A DNA stretch of 37,221 nucleotides from an uncultured Clostridia bacterium (GCA_944372445.1 CALVZE010000008.1:1-37221); one strand, 5' to 3'; shown: positions 14,446-24,141, numbered from the stretch's first letter. Notes: a model not told the origin generated them from the letters alone. Program-made: numbers and translations.

Positions 14446-15366
14446 TTATCCCATCAAAAATCCCTTAATAATCACATCCTCAGCTTCTTCTTCGCTAAGT
14501 CCAAGTGTCATAAGTTTAATAAGTTCATCCCCTGCTATTTTTCCGATAGCCGCCTCATGCACAAGTGAAGCATCAGAAGAAAGCGCGTCAATCATCGGCA
14601 CAGAAACAATGCGTGCATTATTTAATAGGATGCCGTCACATTCCACATGTCCAAAACATTCATTTTTTCCGATTAGGTTAGACTTAAATTCCTGATAACT
14701 TTCACCCTTTGCCACGCTGTGACTAACCACTTCCACTTTGGAATTTTTGCCTTTGAGTGTCACCTTGAATGAAGTTTTGGCAGTTTCAGCGTTTTCAGTC
14801 AAAATATTTTCTTGAATATTGAGTTGTGCGTTTTCTCCTAGGCTTGCAAAAGTTTTTCTGTCGCTTTTTGTCACTCCGCCAAGTTGCAATGTTTCGATTT
14901 CTAAAATTGAGTTTTCTTTTTGATATATTTTTGTTGTTGGATTTAAAATTTTTCCGCCTTCACCTTTACCCATGCCGACATGTCGCTCAATATATTTTAC
15001 ATGACTATTCTTTTCTAGATGAAAAGAGTGTATTCCGTTATGTGTGCTATTGTCATCGGATGTGTTGTGAATACCGCACCCTGCCACAATGGTTACATAA
15101 GAGTTTTCGCCCACATAGAAATCATTATAAACTAAATCATTAAGCCCGCCAGCCGTTATAATCACAGGAATATGCACCGCCTTATTTTGGACATTCGGCT
15201 TAATAATAATATCAATGCCTTTTTTGTCTTTCTTCGGCACAATTTCAATCTCTTTTGTTGACTTCCTTTCCACAACTTCGCCATTCTTTCTTATATTAAA
15301 AGCCCCGAGTTTTATGTCATGAAGCGAGGAAACTTTTTCAAGCAACATCTTATCAATCTTATTCAT
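14446..15366 (-). CDS. SufB/SufD-like Fe-S scaffold of a minimal SUF (SMS) system
   Basis: 306 residues from ATG 15366 (AGAGGTGAAA upstream). The core is a right-handed beta-helix of the SufB/SufD family: ITAGGLNDLVYNDFYVG, VTIVAGCGIHN, SFKVTLKGKNS. The end is the family's diagnostic block GHVECDGILL ... SLVHEAAIGKIAGDELIKL ... GLSEEEAEDVIIKGFL. The Cys in HVECDG and the HE in VHEAA correspond to the SufB cluster-assembly residues. It is shorter than SufB (~470 residues) and lacks the N-terminal part, as in the two-gene SMS system. It overlaps smsC by 8 bases. No SufS or SufU lies in the window. Confidence 0.85.
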   Translation of the reverse strand: MNKIDKMLLEKVSSLHDIKLGAFNIRKNGEVVERKSTKEIEIVPKKDKKGIDIIIKPNVQNKAVHIPVIITAGGLNDLVYNDFYVGENSYVTIVAGCGIHNTSDDNSTHNGIHSFHLEKNSHVKYIERHVGMGKGEGGKILNPTTKIYQKENSILEIETLQLGGVTKSDRKTFASLGENAQLNIQENILTENAETAKTSFKVTLKGKNSKVEVVSHSVAKGESYQEFKSNLIGKNECFGHVECDGILLNNARIVSVPMIDALSSDASLVHEAAIGKIAGDELIKLMTLGLSEEEAEDVIIKGFLMG

Positions 15367-16063
15367 TTTCACCTCTTAGTTTACCGCAGGTTTCAATTTG
15401 AATGTATGGCTTTATTTCACTATATTTTCCTATCTTCTCAACGGCGCCATTTTTTAAAAGGATGACAGAGTCTGCAATTTCCAAAATCTTGGTTTGATGA
15501 CTAACTATTATAGTTGTTGAAGAAAGCTTTTTAAACATATTAATCAAATTTTCAAAGCTCCATAAATCTATGCCCGCCTCTGGTTCGTCAAAGATATTGA
15601 CACACGCATTTCGTGTAAGCACCATAGCAAGCTCAATTCTTTTAAGTTCCCCGCCTGAAAGTTTGTCGTCGAGTGGACGGTTTATGTAGTCCTTTGCACA
15701 CAATCCAACGCTTGACAAATACTCACAAAGAGAATTAAAGTCATTCTCTTTATTAGAAGCTATATTTAATAAGTCTTTGACCTTTAAGCCTTTAAAAGTG
15801 ACAGGCTGTTGAAAAGCATAGGCAATGCCTAACTTCGCCCGCTCATTAATTTTTAAATTCGTAATATCTTTCCCCTTAAAAGATATTTTCCCCGCAGACG
15901 GCGTCAATATTCCCATGATAAGTTTAACAAGAGTGGATTTTCCACTCCCGTTAGGTCCTGTTATAACATAGATTTTCCCTTCCAAAAAATCAAGATTTAT
16001 ATTCTTTAAAATATCTTTACCGTCATTGTTGACTAAATAACTTAAATTTTCTATCTTTAACAT
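15359..16063 (-). CDS. SufC-like ABC ATPase of the minimal SUF (SMS) system
   Basis: 234 residues. Walker A GPNGSGKST (~36-44), Q-loop AFQQPVTF, signature LSGGELKRIELA, Walker B VNIFDEPEAGIDLWS and switch His in VSHQTK. The EPEAGID variant and the QQP loop are typical of SufC. With the SufB-like partner it would form an SmsC2B2 Fe-S assembly complex in the cytoplasm. The promoter at 16070-16098 puts the transcription start on the A of the ATG and there is no Shine-Dalgarno, so the mRNA is predicted leaderless. Confidence 0.85.
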   Translation of the reverse strand: MLKIENLSYLVNNDGKDILKNINLDFLEGKIYVITGPNGSGKSTLVKLIMGILTPSAGKISFKGKDITNLKINERAKLGIAYAFQQPVTFKGLKVKDLLNIASNKENDFNSLCEYLSSVGLCAKDYINRPLDDKLSGGELKRIELAMVLTRNACVNIFDEPEAGIDLWSFENLINMFKKLSSTTIIVSHQTKILEIADSVILLKNGAVEKIGKYSEIKPYIQIETCGKLRGENE

Positions 16064-16069
16064 ATTAAA

Positions 16070-16098
16070 ATTATAAAATATTTTATTTTTTCTGTCAA
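16070..16098 (-). promoter_or_regulatory. Consensus promoter of smsCB, predicted leaderless
   Basis: Minus strand TTGACA (16093-16098), exactly 17 bases, TATAAT (16070-16075), then 6 bases (TTTAAT) and the ATG. Both hexamers are perfect consensus. With the usual -10 to +1 spacing transcription begins at the initiation codon. Confidence 0.8.
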
Positions 16099-16266
16099 GA
16101 AAATTTATGTTCGTATTTATTTAATTATTTTTTTAAATTTATCAAAAATTTAAGTGTTAAAACAAAAAACACTAAAAATATTGATTTTTTAGCGTTTTTT
16201 TATATTTTTTAATGTGTTTTTTGTGATTTTTATTAAATTTTTTATTATTTTTTCGATATTCCATAT

Positions 16267-17493
16267 TTATTTCTTTTTAAAATCTAAAAGGTTATAGGCG
16301 ACAATTTTAAGTTGTTCGTAGGTAAGTCCACCTTGGAAGTAGGCAATGTATGGTTTCTTAATTGGACTATCGCAAGAAAGCTCAATGGAAGCCCCCTCAA
16401 CAAAAGTGCCTGCTGCCATAATGACCTTAGATGTGTAACCGACCATATCATAAGGAATTGGCACGGCATTGCTATCAACAGGCGAAAGCTTTTGGATGAG
16501 TTGCACAAAGCGGATAAGTTCTTCCTCGGTGTCAAACACAATAGACTTAATGATATCGTAAGAATTTTCAGTGGTATCTGGGATTATTCTATACCCCTGT
16601 CTTTTCATAACTTCGCCGATTAAATACGCCCCTTTGACAGCTTGCGCAACAATATGCGGAGCTAAAAATAGTCCTTGATAGAAAAGTCTATAACCCGCCT
16701 CATACGAACCTGTTTCTCTGCCGATAGACGGACAGGTTAGGCGATTTTCAATTAATGACAGCGCCTCTTTCGTGCCGACAATATATCCGCCGGTTGGCGC
16801 AAGTCCACCGCCGATATTCTTAATTAAACTTCCAACACAAACATCGGCGCCAACATCTGTCGGTTCGCTCGTTTCCATAAATTCACCATAGCAATTATCG
16901 ACAACTATGAAGGACTTTGGAGAAATCTCTTTAACCTTTTTGAATATCGGCTCCATATCACGAACAGAGAGCGCTTTTCTTGAAGAATAACCACGCGAGC
17001 GTTGCACAAATACCACTCTTGGCTTATATTTTTTTACAAGTTTATAGATTTTTTCCTCATCAAAACGAGAGCCCACAAGGTCTACAAACTTGACATCCAC
17101 ATTATAGCTTTCTAAACTTCCATTGTCTTTTCCAAAGAGAGTATCGTGCAATGTGTCATATAAATCGCCTGAGATAGAAAGGAGTAAATCTTTTGGTCTA
17201 AGTAATCCATACAACACTGTGGCAATTGCATGCGTTCCACTTGTTAGGTGCGGTGTGACAATCGCGTCCTCAGTGCCAAAAATCTCACTATACACCTTCG
17301 TCAAGCCCTCTTTGCCCTTGTCGGTGTAGCCATAGCCGGTAGTTCCAGCAAAGTGTTGGTTGGTAATTTCATGCTTGCGAAAACTAGAAAGCACTTTGTC
17401 TTGATTTTGAAGTGCAATCTCGTCTATCTTTTGAAATCTTGCCGACAATTCTTTTTCTATGTCATTTAAAATAGCTAACTTTTTCTCATCCAT
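16267..17493 (-). CDS. ynbB: PLP-dependent methionine gamma-lyase-like / aluminium-resistance family protein (YnbB)
   Basis: 408 residues matching the YnbB family of fold-type I PLP enzymes, typically next to miaA/hfq in Bacillota. Key segments: QHFAGTTGYGYTDKGKEGL, EDAIVTPHLTSGTHAI, LLSISGDLYDTLHDTLFG, FIVVDNCYGEFME (Asp that contacts the PLP ring), VGSLIKNIGGG with the Schiff-base Lys near residue 227, and SPIKKPYIAYFQGGLTYEQL. The true reaction of the family is not established; C-S lyase activity is assumed from homology. The ATG overlaps the miaA stop (ATGGATGA), so it is the last gene of the miaB operon. Confidence 0.9.
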   Translation of the reverse strand: MDEKKLAILNDIEKELSARFQKIDEIALQNQDKVLSSFRKHEITNQHFAGTTGYGYTDKGKEGLTKVYSEIFGTEDAIVTPHLTSGTHAIATVLYGLLRPKDLLLSISGDLYDTLHDTLFGKDNGSLESYNVDVKFVDLVGSRFDEEKIYKLVKKYKPRVVFVQRSRGYSSRKALSVRDMEPIFKKVKEISPKSFIVVDNCYGEFMETSEPTDVGADVCVGSLIKNIGGGLAPTGGYIVGTKEALSLIENRLTCPSIGRETGSYEAGYRLFYQGLFLAPHIVAQAVKGAYLIGEVMKRQGYRIIPDTTENSYDIIKSIVFDTEEELIRFVQLIQKLSPVDSNAVPIPYDMVGYTSKVIMAAGTFVEGASIELSCDSPIKKPYIAYFQGGLTYEQLKIVAYNLLDFKKK

Positions 17494-18388
17494 TTAACCA
17501 CCTCTTAATCTTTTCTGTCATATTGTTTAGACTGTCATTATCTTCAACATCCACATAGTTCACATTTTCCATTCCACGAAGAAAGGTCAGTTGTCTTTTG
17601 GCGTAGTTTCTTGAATGTTGTTTTATTAAATCTACCATTTTTTCATAGGACACTTCTCCTTTAAAAAAGCTAATAACTTCCTTATAGCCAATCGCGTGCA
17701 TAGACTGACTGTCCTCTTTGACGCCCGCTTCAAGAAGAGCTTTGACTTCTTCCACAAGCCCTTCTTTCAGCATTATCTCCACCCTCTTGTTAATTCTGTC
17801 ATAGAGCTTTTGCCTGTCTAATACAAGCGCAAAGGTAAGAGGTTCTATCGTTTTTTCTGCCGACTTTTTTTCGCCTTTAAAATGTGCAATTTCAAGCGCT
17901 CTAATCACCCTCAAAGGGTTGTGTTTATCTATCTTTTCAAAGGCACTCTCGTCCTCGTTTTTTAACATTTCGCATAACTTTTCTAAGCCGTCATTTTTTA
18001 AAATGTTGTTGAGCGTATTTCGATACTCTTCGTCAACTCCAACTCCGCCATAATTATAGCCGAGAATAAGAGATTTTACATACAAACTTGTTCCACCGAC
18101 AACAATAGGCAAATGCCCGCGAAGAGTTATCTCTTTAATTTTTTCTTTTATAGCTTCCGTCATATCAAAAGCAGTAAAGCTTTCGTTTGGCGAAACAATA
18201 TCTATTAAGTGATGAGGCACGCCTTTCCTTTCTTCCTTTTTGACTTTCGCCGAACCTATATCTAGCCCTTTATATATTTGCACTGAATCGGAAGATATAA
18301 TCTCGCCATTAAACTCTTTTGCAAGTTTTATAGATATTTCTGTCTTCCCGACGGCAGTCGGTCCTAAAACAAACAAGACTTTATCCAT
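17486..18388 (-). CDS. miaA: tRNA dimethylallyltransferase
   Basis: 300 residues. P-loop GPTAVGKT (9-16), SSDSVQIYKGLDIGSAK, PHHLIDIVSPNESFTAFD, VVGGTSLYVKSL, and C-terminal SMHAIGYKEV and RNYAKRQLTFLRG. It transfers a dimethylallyl group to A37 of tRNAs reading UNN codons, making the substrate for MiaB, whose gene is in the same operon. ATG overlaps the mutL stop (TAATG). Confidence 0.96.
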   Translation of the reverse strand: MDKVLFVLGPTAVGKTEISIKLAKEFNGEIISSDSVQIYKGLDIGSAKVKKEERKGVPHHLIDIVSPNESFTAFDMTEAIKEKIKEITLRGHLPIVVGGTSLYVKSLILGYNYGGVGVDEEYRNTLNNILKNDGLEKLCEMLKNEDESAFEKIDKHNPLRVIRALEIAHFKGEKKSAEKTIEPLTFALVLDRQKLYDRINKRVEIMLKEGLVEEVKALLEAGVKEDSQSMHAIGYKEVISFFKGEVSYEKMVDLIKQHSRNYAKRQLTFLRGMENVNYVDVEDNDSLNNMTEKIKRWLNG

Positions 18389-20331
18389 TATAACACCCTT
18401 TTGAACATCTTTTCGAGTTCCTTGCGCGTTATTTTGACAATAATAGGTCTGCCATGAGGACAGAGAAGCACGCTTTTTTTCATCTCTTCGATAAGATATG
18501 CAATTTCCTCTTTTGTAACCACATCGCCCGCACGAATAGCATGCTTACAAGCGTGCTGACACAATTTTTCATTTATGAACGCACTTGCTTTTTTATCTCC
18601 TATCGTTTCATCGCCGATAACTTCATCCACGAAGTTTTTTAAGTTTATATTAGATAAAACAAACGGCACGCTTTTTATCTTGAAAATATGTCCGTCGTAG
18701 GTCACATCAAAGCCTATATCATTTAAGTTGTTAAGACTAAATGAAAATTTCTCTGCGTCCTGTGGCATCAAGTTGAATTCGTATGGCACTAATAAATCTT
18801 GCTTTATGACGCTTTTATCTTCCACTTCTTTCTTGATTTTTTCGTATAGTTGTCTTTCATGCATAGCATGTTGGTCGATAACATAAAGGCTTTCGCCATA
18901 CTCAGTTATAATATATGTTTTAAACACCACGCCGACAATTTTTATTTCCGCCTTGACATCTGCCTCTAAAAAGGTTTCTCTAACCTTATACTCGTCTTGC
19001 TTTATCGGATTTATATCACTCTTTCTTAATAGCCTTTCTTCCTTTTGGTCAAAGAAGATATACCCGCCCGGCTTATTTTTCTTTCTTTCATCGCTTTTAA
19101 TGTTAGAAAATTCTGGCATATTAATTATTTCAATACCCTTTTTCTGCAAATCTTTCGGTGTAATCAAGGTGTCATCATCTAAATCTATCTTAATCTTGTA
19201 ACTAGCACCCTCATCACGCGATATAGGCTCAATATTTGTCTTTTGCGTGGCATTAAACGATGTGCGAAGAGGCTCATCATCATTTTGAATAGAAAACTTA
19301 CTCCAATCCTTTTCCTCAGTGTTCGTAAACTCAAAGTCAGCTATTAAATTTGTGTCGACAAGCGCCTTTTCAACAGCTTTACGAATAGCCATAAAAACTT
19401 TGGAGTTCTCCTCGAACTTTACTTCCTTTTTGTTGGGATGAACATTGACATCGACCTTGTCGTATGGAATTTTTAAATTCAAAACATAAATAGGAAATCT
19501 CCCTTTCATAAGGAGTGATGAATACGCTCCCTGTATGCAAGCAGAGACTTGATAATTTTCCACATATCTATTATTCACAAAAAGTGTCTGCCACGACCTA
19601 TTTGGACGCGAGAGTTTTGGAGAAGATATGTAACCATCGACTTCCACACCCTCGACTGCCAAATTAACTTTTAGCATATTATCATACATTTCTCTGCCAT
19701 AGATAAGGTATATGACATCTTCAAGTTTACCACTTGAATTATTATACACACACTTATCATCGACAAAATATTCAAAGCTAATTTCTGGACGCGAAAGCAT
19801 AAATTTTTCTATAAGATGTGTTATCTCGCCTTCCTCAGTCTTTGGCTTTTTTAAAAATTTCGCACGCGCTGGCGTGTTATAGAAAAGATTAGCACAGCTT
19901 ATTGTTGTTCCTTTAACTCTTGCAACCTCTTGAACTTTACCTATCTCTCCACCACTAGCCTCAATAAGATAACCCGTTTCAGAATTTTCCGTTTTTGTCG
20001 AAAGTTTTACCATACAAACGGAAGCGATGCTAGCAAGAGCCTCACCGCGAAAGCCAAGCGTCATAATATTGTCAAGATCATCAACATCTTGAATCTTGCT
20101 TGTGGCATGCGGTAAAAAAGCAAGCGGTAAATCATCTTTTTCAATGCCTGAACCATTGTCACTTACAACAATCTCTTTTATACCACCCTCATAGATTTCC
20201 ACCTTTATCTTTGTTGCACCTGCGTCTAAACTGTTTTCGACAAGTTCCTTTACGATGCTTGCTGGTCGTTCCACAACCTCACCTGCGGAAATACGATTGT
20301 AAATTTTTGGTGATAGCACATTAATTTTCAT
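18388..20331 (-). CDS. mutL: DNA mismatch repair protein MutL with endonuclease motif
   Basis: 647 residues. N-terminal GHKL ATPase: LVENSLDAGAT (Glu32, Asn36 region), DNGSGI, TLGFRGEALASI, KGTTISCANLFYNTPAR. The C-terminal dimerisation/endonuclease domain has DQHAMHERQLYE (~484-495), ACKHAIRAGD and CPHGRPI, the metal-binding set of nicking MutL proteins found in organisms without MutH. A Lys/Asp-rich linker joins the halves. Shine-Dalgarno AAGGAG overlaps the end of mutS. Confidence 0.97.
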   Translation of the reverse strand: MKINVLSPKIYNRISAGEVVERPASIVKELVENSLDAGATKIKVEIYEGGIKEIVVSDNGSGIEKDDLPLAFLPHATSKIQDVDDLDNIMTLGFRGEALASIASVCMVKLSTKTENSETGYLIEASGGEIGKVQEVARVKGTTISCANLFYNTPARAKFLKKPKTEEGEITHLIEKFMLSRPEISFEYFVDDKCVYNNSSGKLEDVIYLIYGREMYDNMLKVNLAVEGVEVDGYISSPKLSRPNRSWQTLFVNNRYVENYQVSACIQGAYSSLLMKGRFPIYVLNLKIPYDKVDVNVHPNKKEVKFEENSKVFMAIRKAVEKALVDTNLIADFEFTNTEEKDWSKFSIQNDDEPLRTSFNATQKTNIEPISRDEGASYKIKIDLDDDTLITPKDLQKKGIEIINMPEFSNIKSDERKKNKPGGYIFFDQKEERLLRKSDINPIKQDEYKVRETFLEADVKAEIKIVGVVFKTYIITEYGESLYVIDQHAMHERQLYEKIKKEVEDKSVIKQDLLVPYEFNLMPQDAEKFSFSLNNLNDIGFDVTYDGHIFKIKSVPFVLSNINLKNFVDEVIGDETIGDKKASAFINEKLCQHACKHAIRAGDVVTKEEIAYLIEEMKKSVLLCPHGRPIIVKITRKELEKMFKRVL

Positions 20332-20332
20332 A

Positions 20333-22942
20333 TCATTCTCCTTTCGCGCTGTTTACTAAATCGTTTAGCACCTCAAAACTCTCCATCGGCGTCATTCTGT
20401 TCATATCTACATCCTTTAGAATGGAAAGAATTTTTTGTCCGAGTTTGTTGTTTTGCTCTGCACGCTGACGCTCTTCATCTTCGCTAAAAATATCTAGGTC
20501 AAGTTTTTTATTGACGCGCTCTAAGTTTTCACTTATCTCCTTTGCCCTGTCGATAACCTTCTTTGGCACACCGGCAAGTTTTGCAACTTCAACACCAAAG
20601 CTTTTATTGGCATGACCGCGCACAATCTTTCTTAAAAACACCACAGCGTCGCCTATCTCTTTGACGGTGATTTTATAGTTTTTCACGCCTTCCAACACAC
20701 CTTCAAGGTCAGATAGTTCGTGATAGTGAGTGGCAAAAAGAGTTTTGCACTTTATGTTCTTTGCAATATATTCCACAACTGCCCACGCAATGGACAGCCC
20801 GTCAAAAGTGGAAGTGCCTCTGCCGATTTCATCTAAAACCACCAAGCTTTTTTCGGTGGCGTTAGCAAGAATTAAGGCCACCTCACTCATTTCCACCATA
20901 AAAGTCGATTGTCCAAAGGCAAGGTCATCGCTCGCACCAACACGAGTAAAAATTCTGTCAGTTATCGAAATTTCCGCACTCTTTGCTGGCACAAAACTTC
21001 CAATGTGTGCCATAAATGTGATAATTGCCACCTGCCTCATATATGTGCTTTTTCCTGCCATATTAGGACCTGTTATTATCATCATGGAGTTATCCGCGTT
21101 GTCTAGTAGTGTGTCATTAGAAATAAAGTTACCATTTTTCACGAATTGCTCCACAACAGGATGCCTGCCTCCTTCAATTTTAATTTCTTTTACATTCTTG
21201 TTAATTGTCGGACGCACATAGTTATATTTAACCGCACACTCAGAAAGAGAAAGTAAAGAGTCTAATTTTGCAATCGTTTTACTCAAATCTTGAAAATATG
21301 AAATATAGTTTGTGAGATAGTCGATGAGAGTCCTATATATCTTTTCTTCAAGTTTGACGGCATTTTCATTTGCGTTTAACACTCTATCTTCTAACTCTTT
21401 TAATTCATTTGTTGTATATCTTTCAGCATTTGTCAGCGTTTGCTTTCTAATATATCTTAAAGGCACAAGTTCTGATTGAGATTTGCTCACTTCAATATAA
21501 TAACCAAAGACACTATTATAGTTTATCTTCAAATTTTTAAGATTGGTTACCTCGCGCTCTCGCTTTTCAAGTTCATCGACATCTCTTCTGCTGTTTTTCT
21601 TTGCATTTCTAAGACTATCTAAGTCCTCATTGAAGCCGTCTTTAATAAACTCGCCCTCACGAGTTGAAACGGGTGGATTTTCTTTTATTGCCTTTTTTAA
21701 TAGGTCACATAAGGCAGAAAAATCACCGATACCACTCACAAGTTTTTGCAAAGTTTTACTTTTTACACCATTTAATGCTGAAACCACCTCTGGCAGAACG
21801 GCAAGAGAATTTCCTAGCGACTCTAAATCTCTCGGCGTCACATTGCCATAGCCGATTTTTCCTGAAATTCGCTCAATATCGCGAATGTTTGACAAAGACA
21901 GCTTCAACTTGTCGCGCATAATAAGGCTCTTACATAGCTCTTCCACTCCGTCTAGCCTAGCATTAACAAGCGCGCTGTCTGTTAAAGGTTGGTCAAGCCA
22001 ACTTCTAAAAAGCCTTGCACCCATCGGCGTCTTAGTCTTGTCAAGAAGCCATAAAAGACTTCCATAGCGTTTTTTATCACGAATAGCCTCGACAATTTCA
22101 AGGTTGCGCCTTGTGTTCATGTCAAGATTTAAAAAATTGTCCTTTCGGTGAGTTAAGATTTTGTTGATGTTCTTCATGGAGCGTTTTTGCGTTTCAAGAA
22201 GATACTGTGTAAGCGCACCAACAACAATAATCTCCATATCTTTTTTTAATTCAAACACATTGAGAGCATTTTCACCAAACTGCAACTTTATATTTTCTTT
22301 GCACTTTGCTATGTTAAACGCAAAGTCATAGTATTCTTCAAATTTTGGCAAGTTGCCTAGATTTTGAATGGCAAGATTGTTATAAAACACCTTTGCTTCT
22401 TTATTTCCAATGACCTCGGCAGGATTAATTCGTGAAAAGAGGTTGGAAAATTTGTTTTCCACCTCATCTTCATAGTGGTAGAGATGAAATTCGCCTGTTA
22501 AAATGTCAGAATAGGCAACAGCAAGTTGATTGTTGTTATAGTATAAGCACAAGATGTAGTTATTCTTATTTCCTTCCAGCATACTCTCTTCGGTTATCGT
22601 GCCAGCAGTCACGATTTTTACTACATCACGCTCCACAATCTGACCTTTTGTTGGCTCTGAAAGTTGCTCAGCTATTGCCACCTTATAACCTTTATTGACA
22701 AGTTTAGCTATATATGTGTCTGCTGAATGGTATGGCACACCGCACATAGGTGCACGCTCTTTAAGTCCGCAATTTTTGCCGGTTAGCGTCAAGTCTAAAA
22801 CCCTGCTTATTTCGACCGCATCCTCAAAAAAGAGTTCATAAAAGTCGCCAAGGCGATAAAAAACCACGCAGTCAGGATACTGCTGTTTTAAATGCCAATA
22901 GTGGAGCATTGCCGGTGTAAGTTTTTTTATATCAATTTCCAT
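20333..22942 (-). CDS. mutS: DNA mismatch recognition ATPase MutS
   Basis: 869 residues, full length. GDFYELFFEDA carries the Phe34-x-Glu36 mismatch wedge; APMCGVPYHSA follows. ATPase: GPNMAGKSTYMRQ (~623), SSTFMVEM-type region, LVVLDEIGRGTSTFDGLS (~700) and LFATHYHELSDL. C-terminal helices end LGQKILSILKDVDMNRMTPM. The lever/clamp region around 400-560 is intact. The start overlaps the miaB stop (ATGGAAATTGA). Confidence 0.97.
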   Translation of the reverse strand: MEIDIKKLTPAMLHYWHLKQQYPDCVVFYRLGDFYELFFEDAVEISRVLDLTLTGKNCGLKERAPMCGVPYHSADTYIAKLVNKGYKVAIAEQLSEPTKGQIVERDVVKIVTAGTITEESMLEGNKNNYILCLYYNNNQLAVAYSDILTGEFHLYHYEDEVENKFSNLFSRINPAEVIGNKEAKVFYNNLAIQNLGNLPKFEEYYDFAFNIAKCKENIKLQFGENALNVFELKKDMEIIVVGALTQYLLETQKRSMKNINKILTHRKDNFLNLDMNTRRNLEIVEAIRDKKRYGSLLWLLDKTKTPMGARLFRSWLDQPLTDSALVNARLDGVEELCKSLIMRDKLKLSLSNIRDIERISGKIGYGNVTPRDLESLGNSLAVLPEVVSALNGVKSKTLQKLVSGIGDFSALCDLLKKAIKENPPVSTREGEFIKDGFNEDLDSLRNAKKNSRRDVDELEKREREVTNLKNLKINYNSVFGYYIEVSKSQSELVPLRYIRKQTLTNAERYTTNELKELEDRVLNANENAVKLEEKIYRTLIDYLTNYISYFQDLSKTIAKLDSLLSLSECAVKYNYVRPTINKNVKEIKIEGGRHPVVEQFVKNGNFISNDTLLDNADNSMMIITGPNMAGKSTYMRQVAIITFMAHIGSFVPAKSAEISITDRIFTRVGASDDLAFGQSTFMVEMSEVALILANATEKSLVVLDEIGRGTSTFDGLSIAWAVVEYIAKNIKCKTLFATHYHELSDLEGVLEGVKNYKITVKEIGDAVVFLRKIVRGHANKSFGVEVAKLAGVPKKVIDRAKEISENLERVNKKLDLDIFSEDEERQRAEQNNKLGQKILSILKDVDMNRMTPMESFEVLNDLVNSAKGE

Positions 22943-24059
22943 TTCTCTTTTCCTCTTGTATTTCTTTTTCTAATTTAAGTAAGGTGTTCACTCGCCTATT
23001 TTTTGTTTTTTCGTCAATCTGTCCGTTCATTTGGCTTGCCACAGTGCCTTCTCGCGGAGAATACATAAAGGCAAATATGCCGTCAAACCTAACTTCTTTA
23101 ACAAGGCTTAAAGTGTCCTCAAATTCCTCTTCCGTTTCGGTAGGGAAGCCAACAATGAAGTCGGAAGTTATCTTGCAATTTGGTATTTTTTCGCGAATTT
23201 CCTTGATGATTGAAAGATATTTTTCTCTTGTATAGCGCCTATTCATAAGCTGTAAAATTCGGTTATTTCCGCTCTGCGCTGGAAGGTGAATTTCCTTTAA
23301 AAGCTTATCTTCGTCACGAATAGCGTCAATGACCTCACTTGTTAAATCCTTTGGATGAGAGGTCATAAAGGTCAGCTTAAAATCTCCGTCAAGCGCGCAA
23401 ATATCTCTTAAAAGTTTGGCAAAATTTTCTCCATTTTTTAAGTCATGACCGTAGGAGTTGACATTTTGACCCAAAAGGGTGATTTTCTTGTATTTACCCT
23501 CGCTTACAATCTCCTTTATCTCTTTTAAGATATTTTCTTCGCTCCGGCTCTTCTCTCTGCCTTTGACATACGGCACGATACAATAGGTGCAGAAGTTGTT
23601 ACACCCTTGCATGATGTTCACCCACGCGTTATCGCCACTCGACCTAAGATACGGCACGGTTTCGTCAATCTCGCCTTCCTTTAAAAGTTCAAGTTGTCTG
23701 CCTTTTTTAACTGCTTCTAGATAGTAAGCAAAGTTTGGCAAATTGAAAGTGCCGATGACAATATCGACAAACGGAAAGGTTTTTAAAATATAATTTGCCG
23801 TCTTTTCTTTTTGCGTCATACATCCACACACGGCAATGATAACATTAGGACGCTTTTTCTTTAATTTTTTTAACGCCCCGACATTTCCAAAAACTCTATC
23901 TTCTGCGCCCTCCCTGATTGCACAAGTGTTAAAGATAATTAAATCCGCTTCCTCTCGCTTGTCGGTTTCTGTATAACCCAAATTTTGACAGATATAAGCG
24001 AGCTTTTCGCTCTCATGCACATTCATTTGGCATCCATAAGTGATAATTATATATTTCAT
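22932..24059 (-). CDS. miaB: tRNA methylthiotransferase MiaB lacking the TRAM domain
   Basis: 375 residues from the ATG at 24059 (MKYIIITYGCQMN); a longer open frame exists but its extension is unlike MiaB. Auxiliary 4Fe-4S cysteines Cys10, Cys46 and Cys80; radical-SAM cluster Cys153, Cys157, Cys160 (GCNNFCTYC); then GREKSRS, LLGQNVNSYG, HLPAQSGNNRIL and SDFIVGFPTETEEEF. It adds a methylthio group to i6A37 made by MiaA. The chain stops at KEIQEEKRNGN, where other MiaB proteins continue ~60 residues into an RNA-binding TRAM domain; mutS starts inside its last codons. No Shine-Dalgarno; -10 lies 9 bases before the ATG. Confidence 0.9.
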   Translation of the reverse strand: MKYIIITYGCQMNVHESEKLAYICQNLGYTETDKREEADLIIFNTCAIREGAEDRVFGNVGALKKLKKKRPNVIIAVCGCMTQKEKTANYILKTFPFVDIVIGTFNLPNFAYYLEAVKKGRQLELLKEGEIDETVPYLRSSGDNAWVNIMQGCNNFCTYCIVPYVKGREKSRSEENILKEIKEIVSEGKYKKITLLGQNVNSYGHDLKNGENFAKLLRDICALDGDFKLTFMTSHPKDLTSEVIDAIRDEDKLLKEIHLPAQSGNNRILQLMNRRYTREKYLSIIKEIREKIPNCKITSDFIVGFPTETEEEFEDTLSLVKEVRFDGIFAFMYSPREGTVASQMNGQIDEKTKNRRVNTLLKLEKEIQEEKRNGN

Positions 24060-24068
24060 AACAAGTAT

Positions 24069-24097
24069 ATTATACAAGTTTTTTCTTGTTTTGGCAA
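24069..24097 (-). promoter_or_regulatory. Promoter of the miaB-mutS-mutL-miaA-ynbB operon
   Basis: Minus strand TTGCCA (24092-24097), 17 bases, TATAAT (24069-24074), then 9 bases to the ATG. Predicted 5' UTR is only about 3 bases. Confidence 0.75.
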
Positions 24098-24129
24098 GAG
24101 AAGAAATGTATTTTTGACAAAATTCGTAA

Positions 24130-24141
24130 CATAATAAAAAA
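24130..24141 (+). promoter_or_regulatory. Possible leaderless -10 of the PBP gene
   Basis: CATAAT (24130-24135) followed by six A and the ATG at 24142. The -35 is poor, so support is limited to the -10 position and the absence of a Shine-Dalgarno. A TTGACA at 24114-24119 is too close to this -10 to be its partner. Confidence 0.35.

Noticed and set aside
20730..21221. Plus-strand frame within mutS, and similar frames within mutL, tuf and others
   Set aside because: They lie wholly opposite well-supported genes and show no protein-family features.
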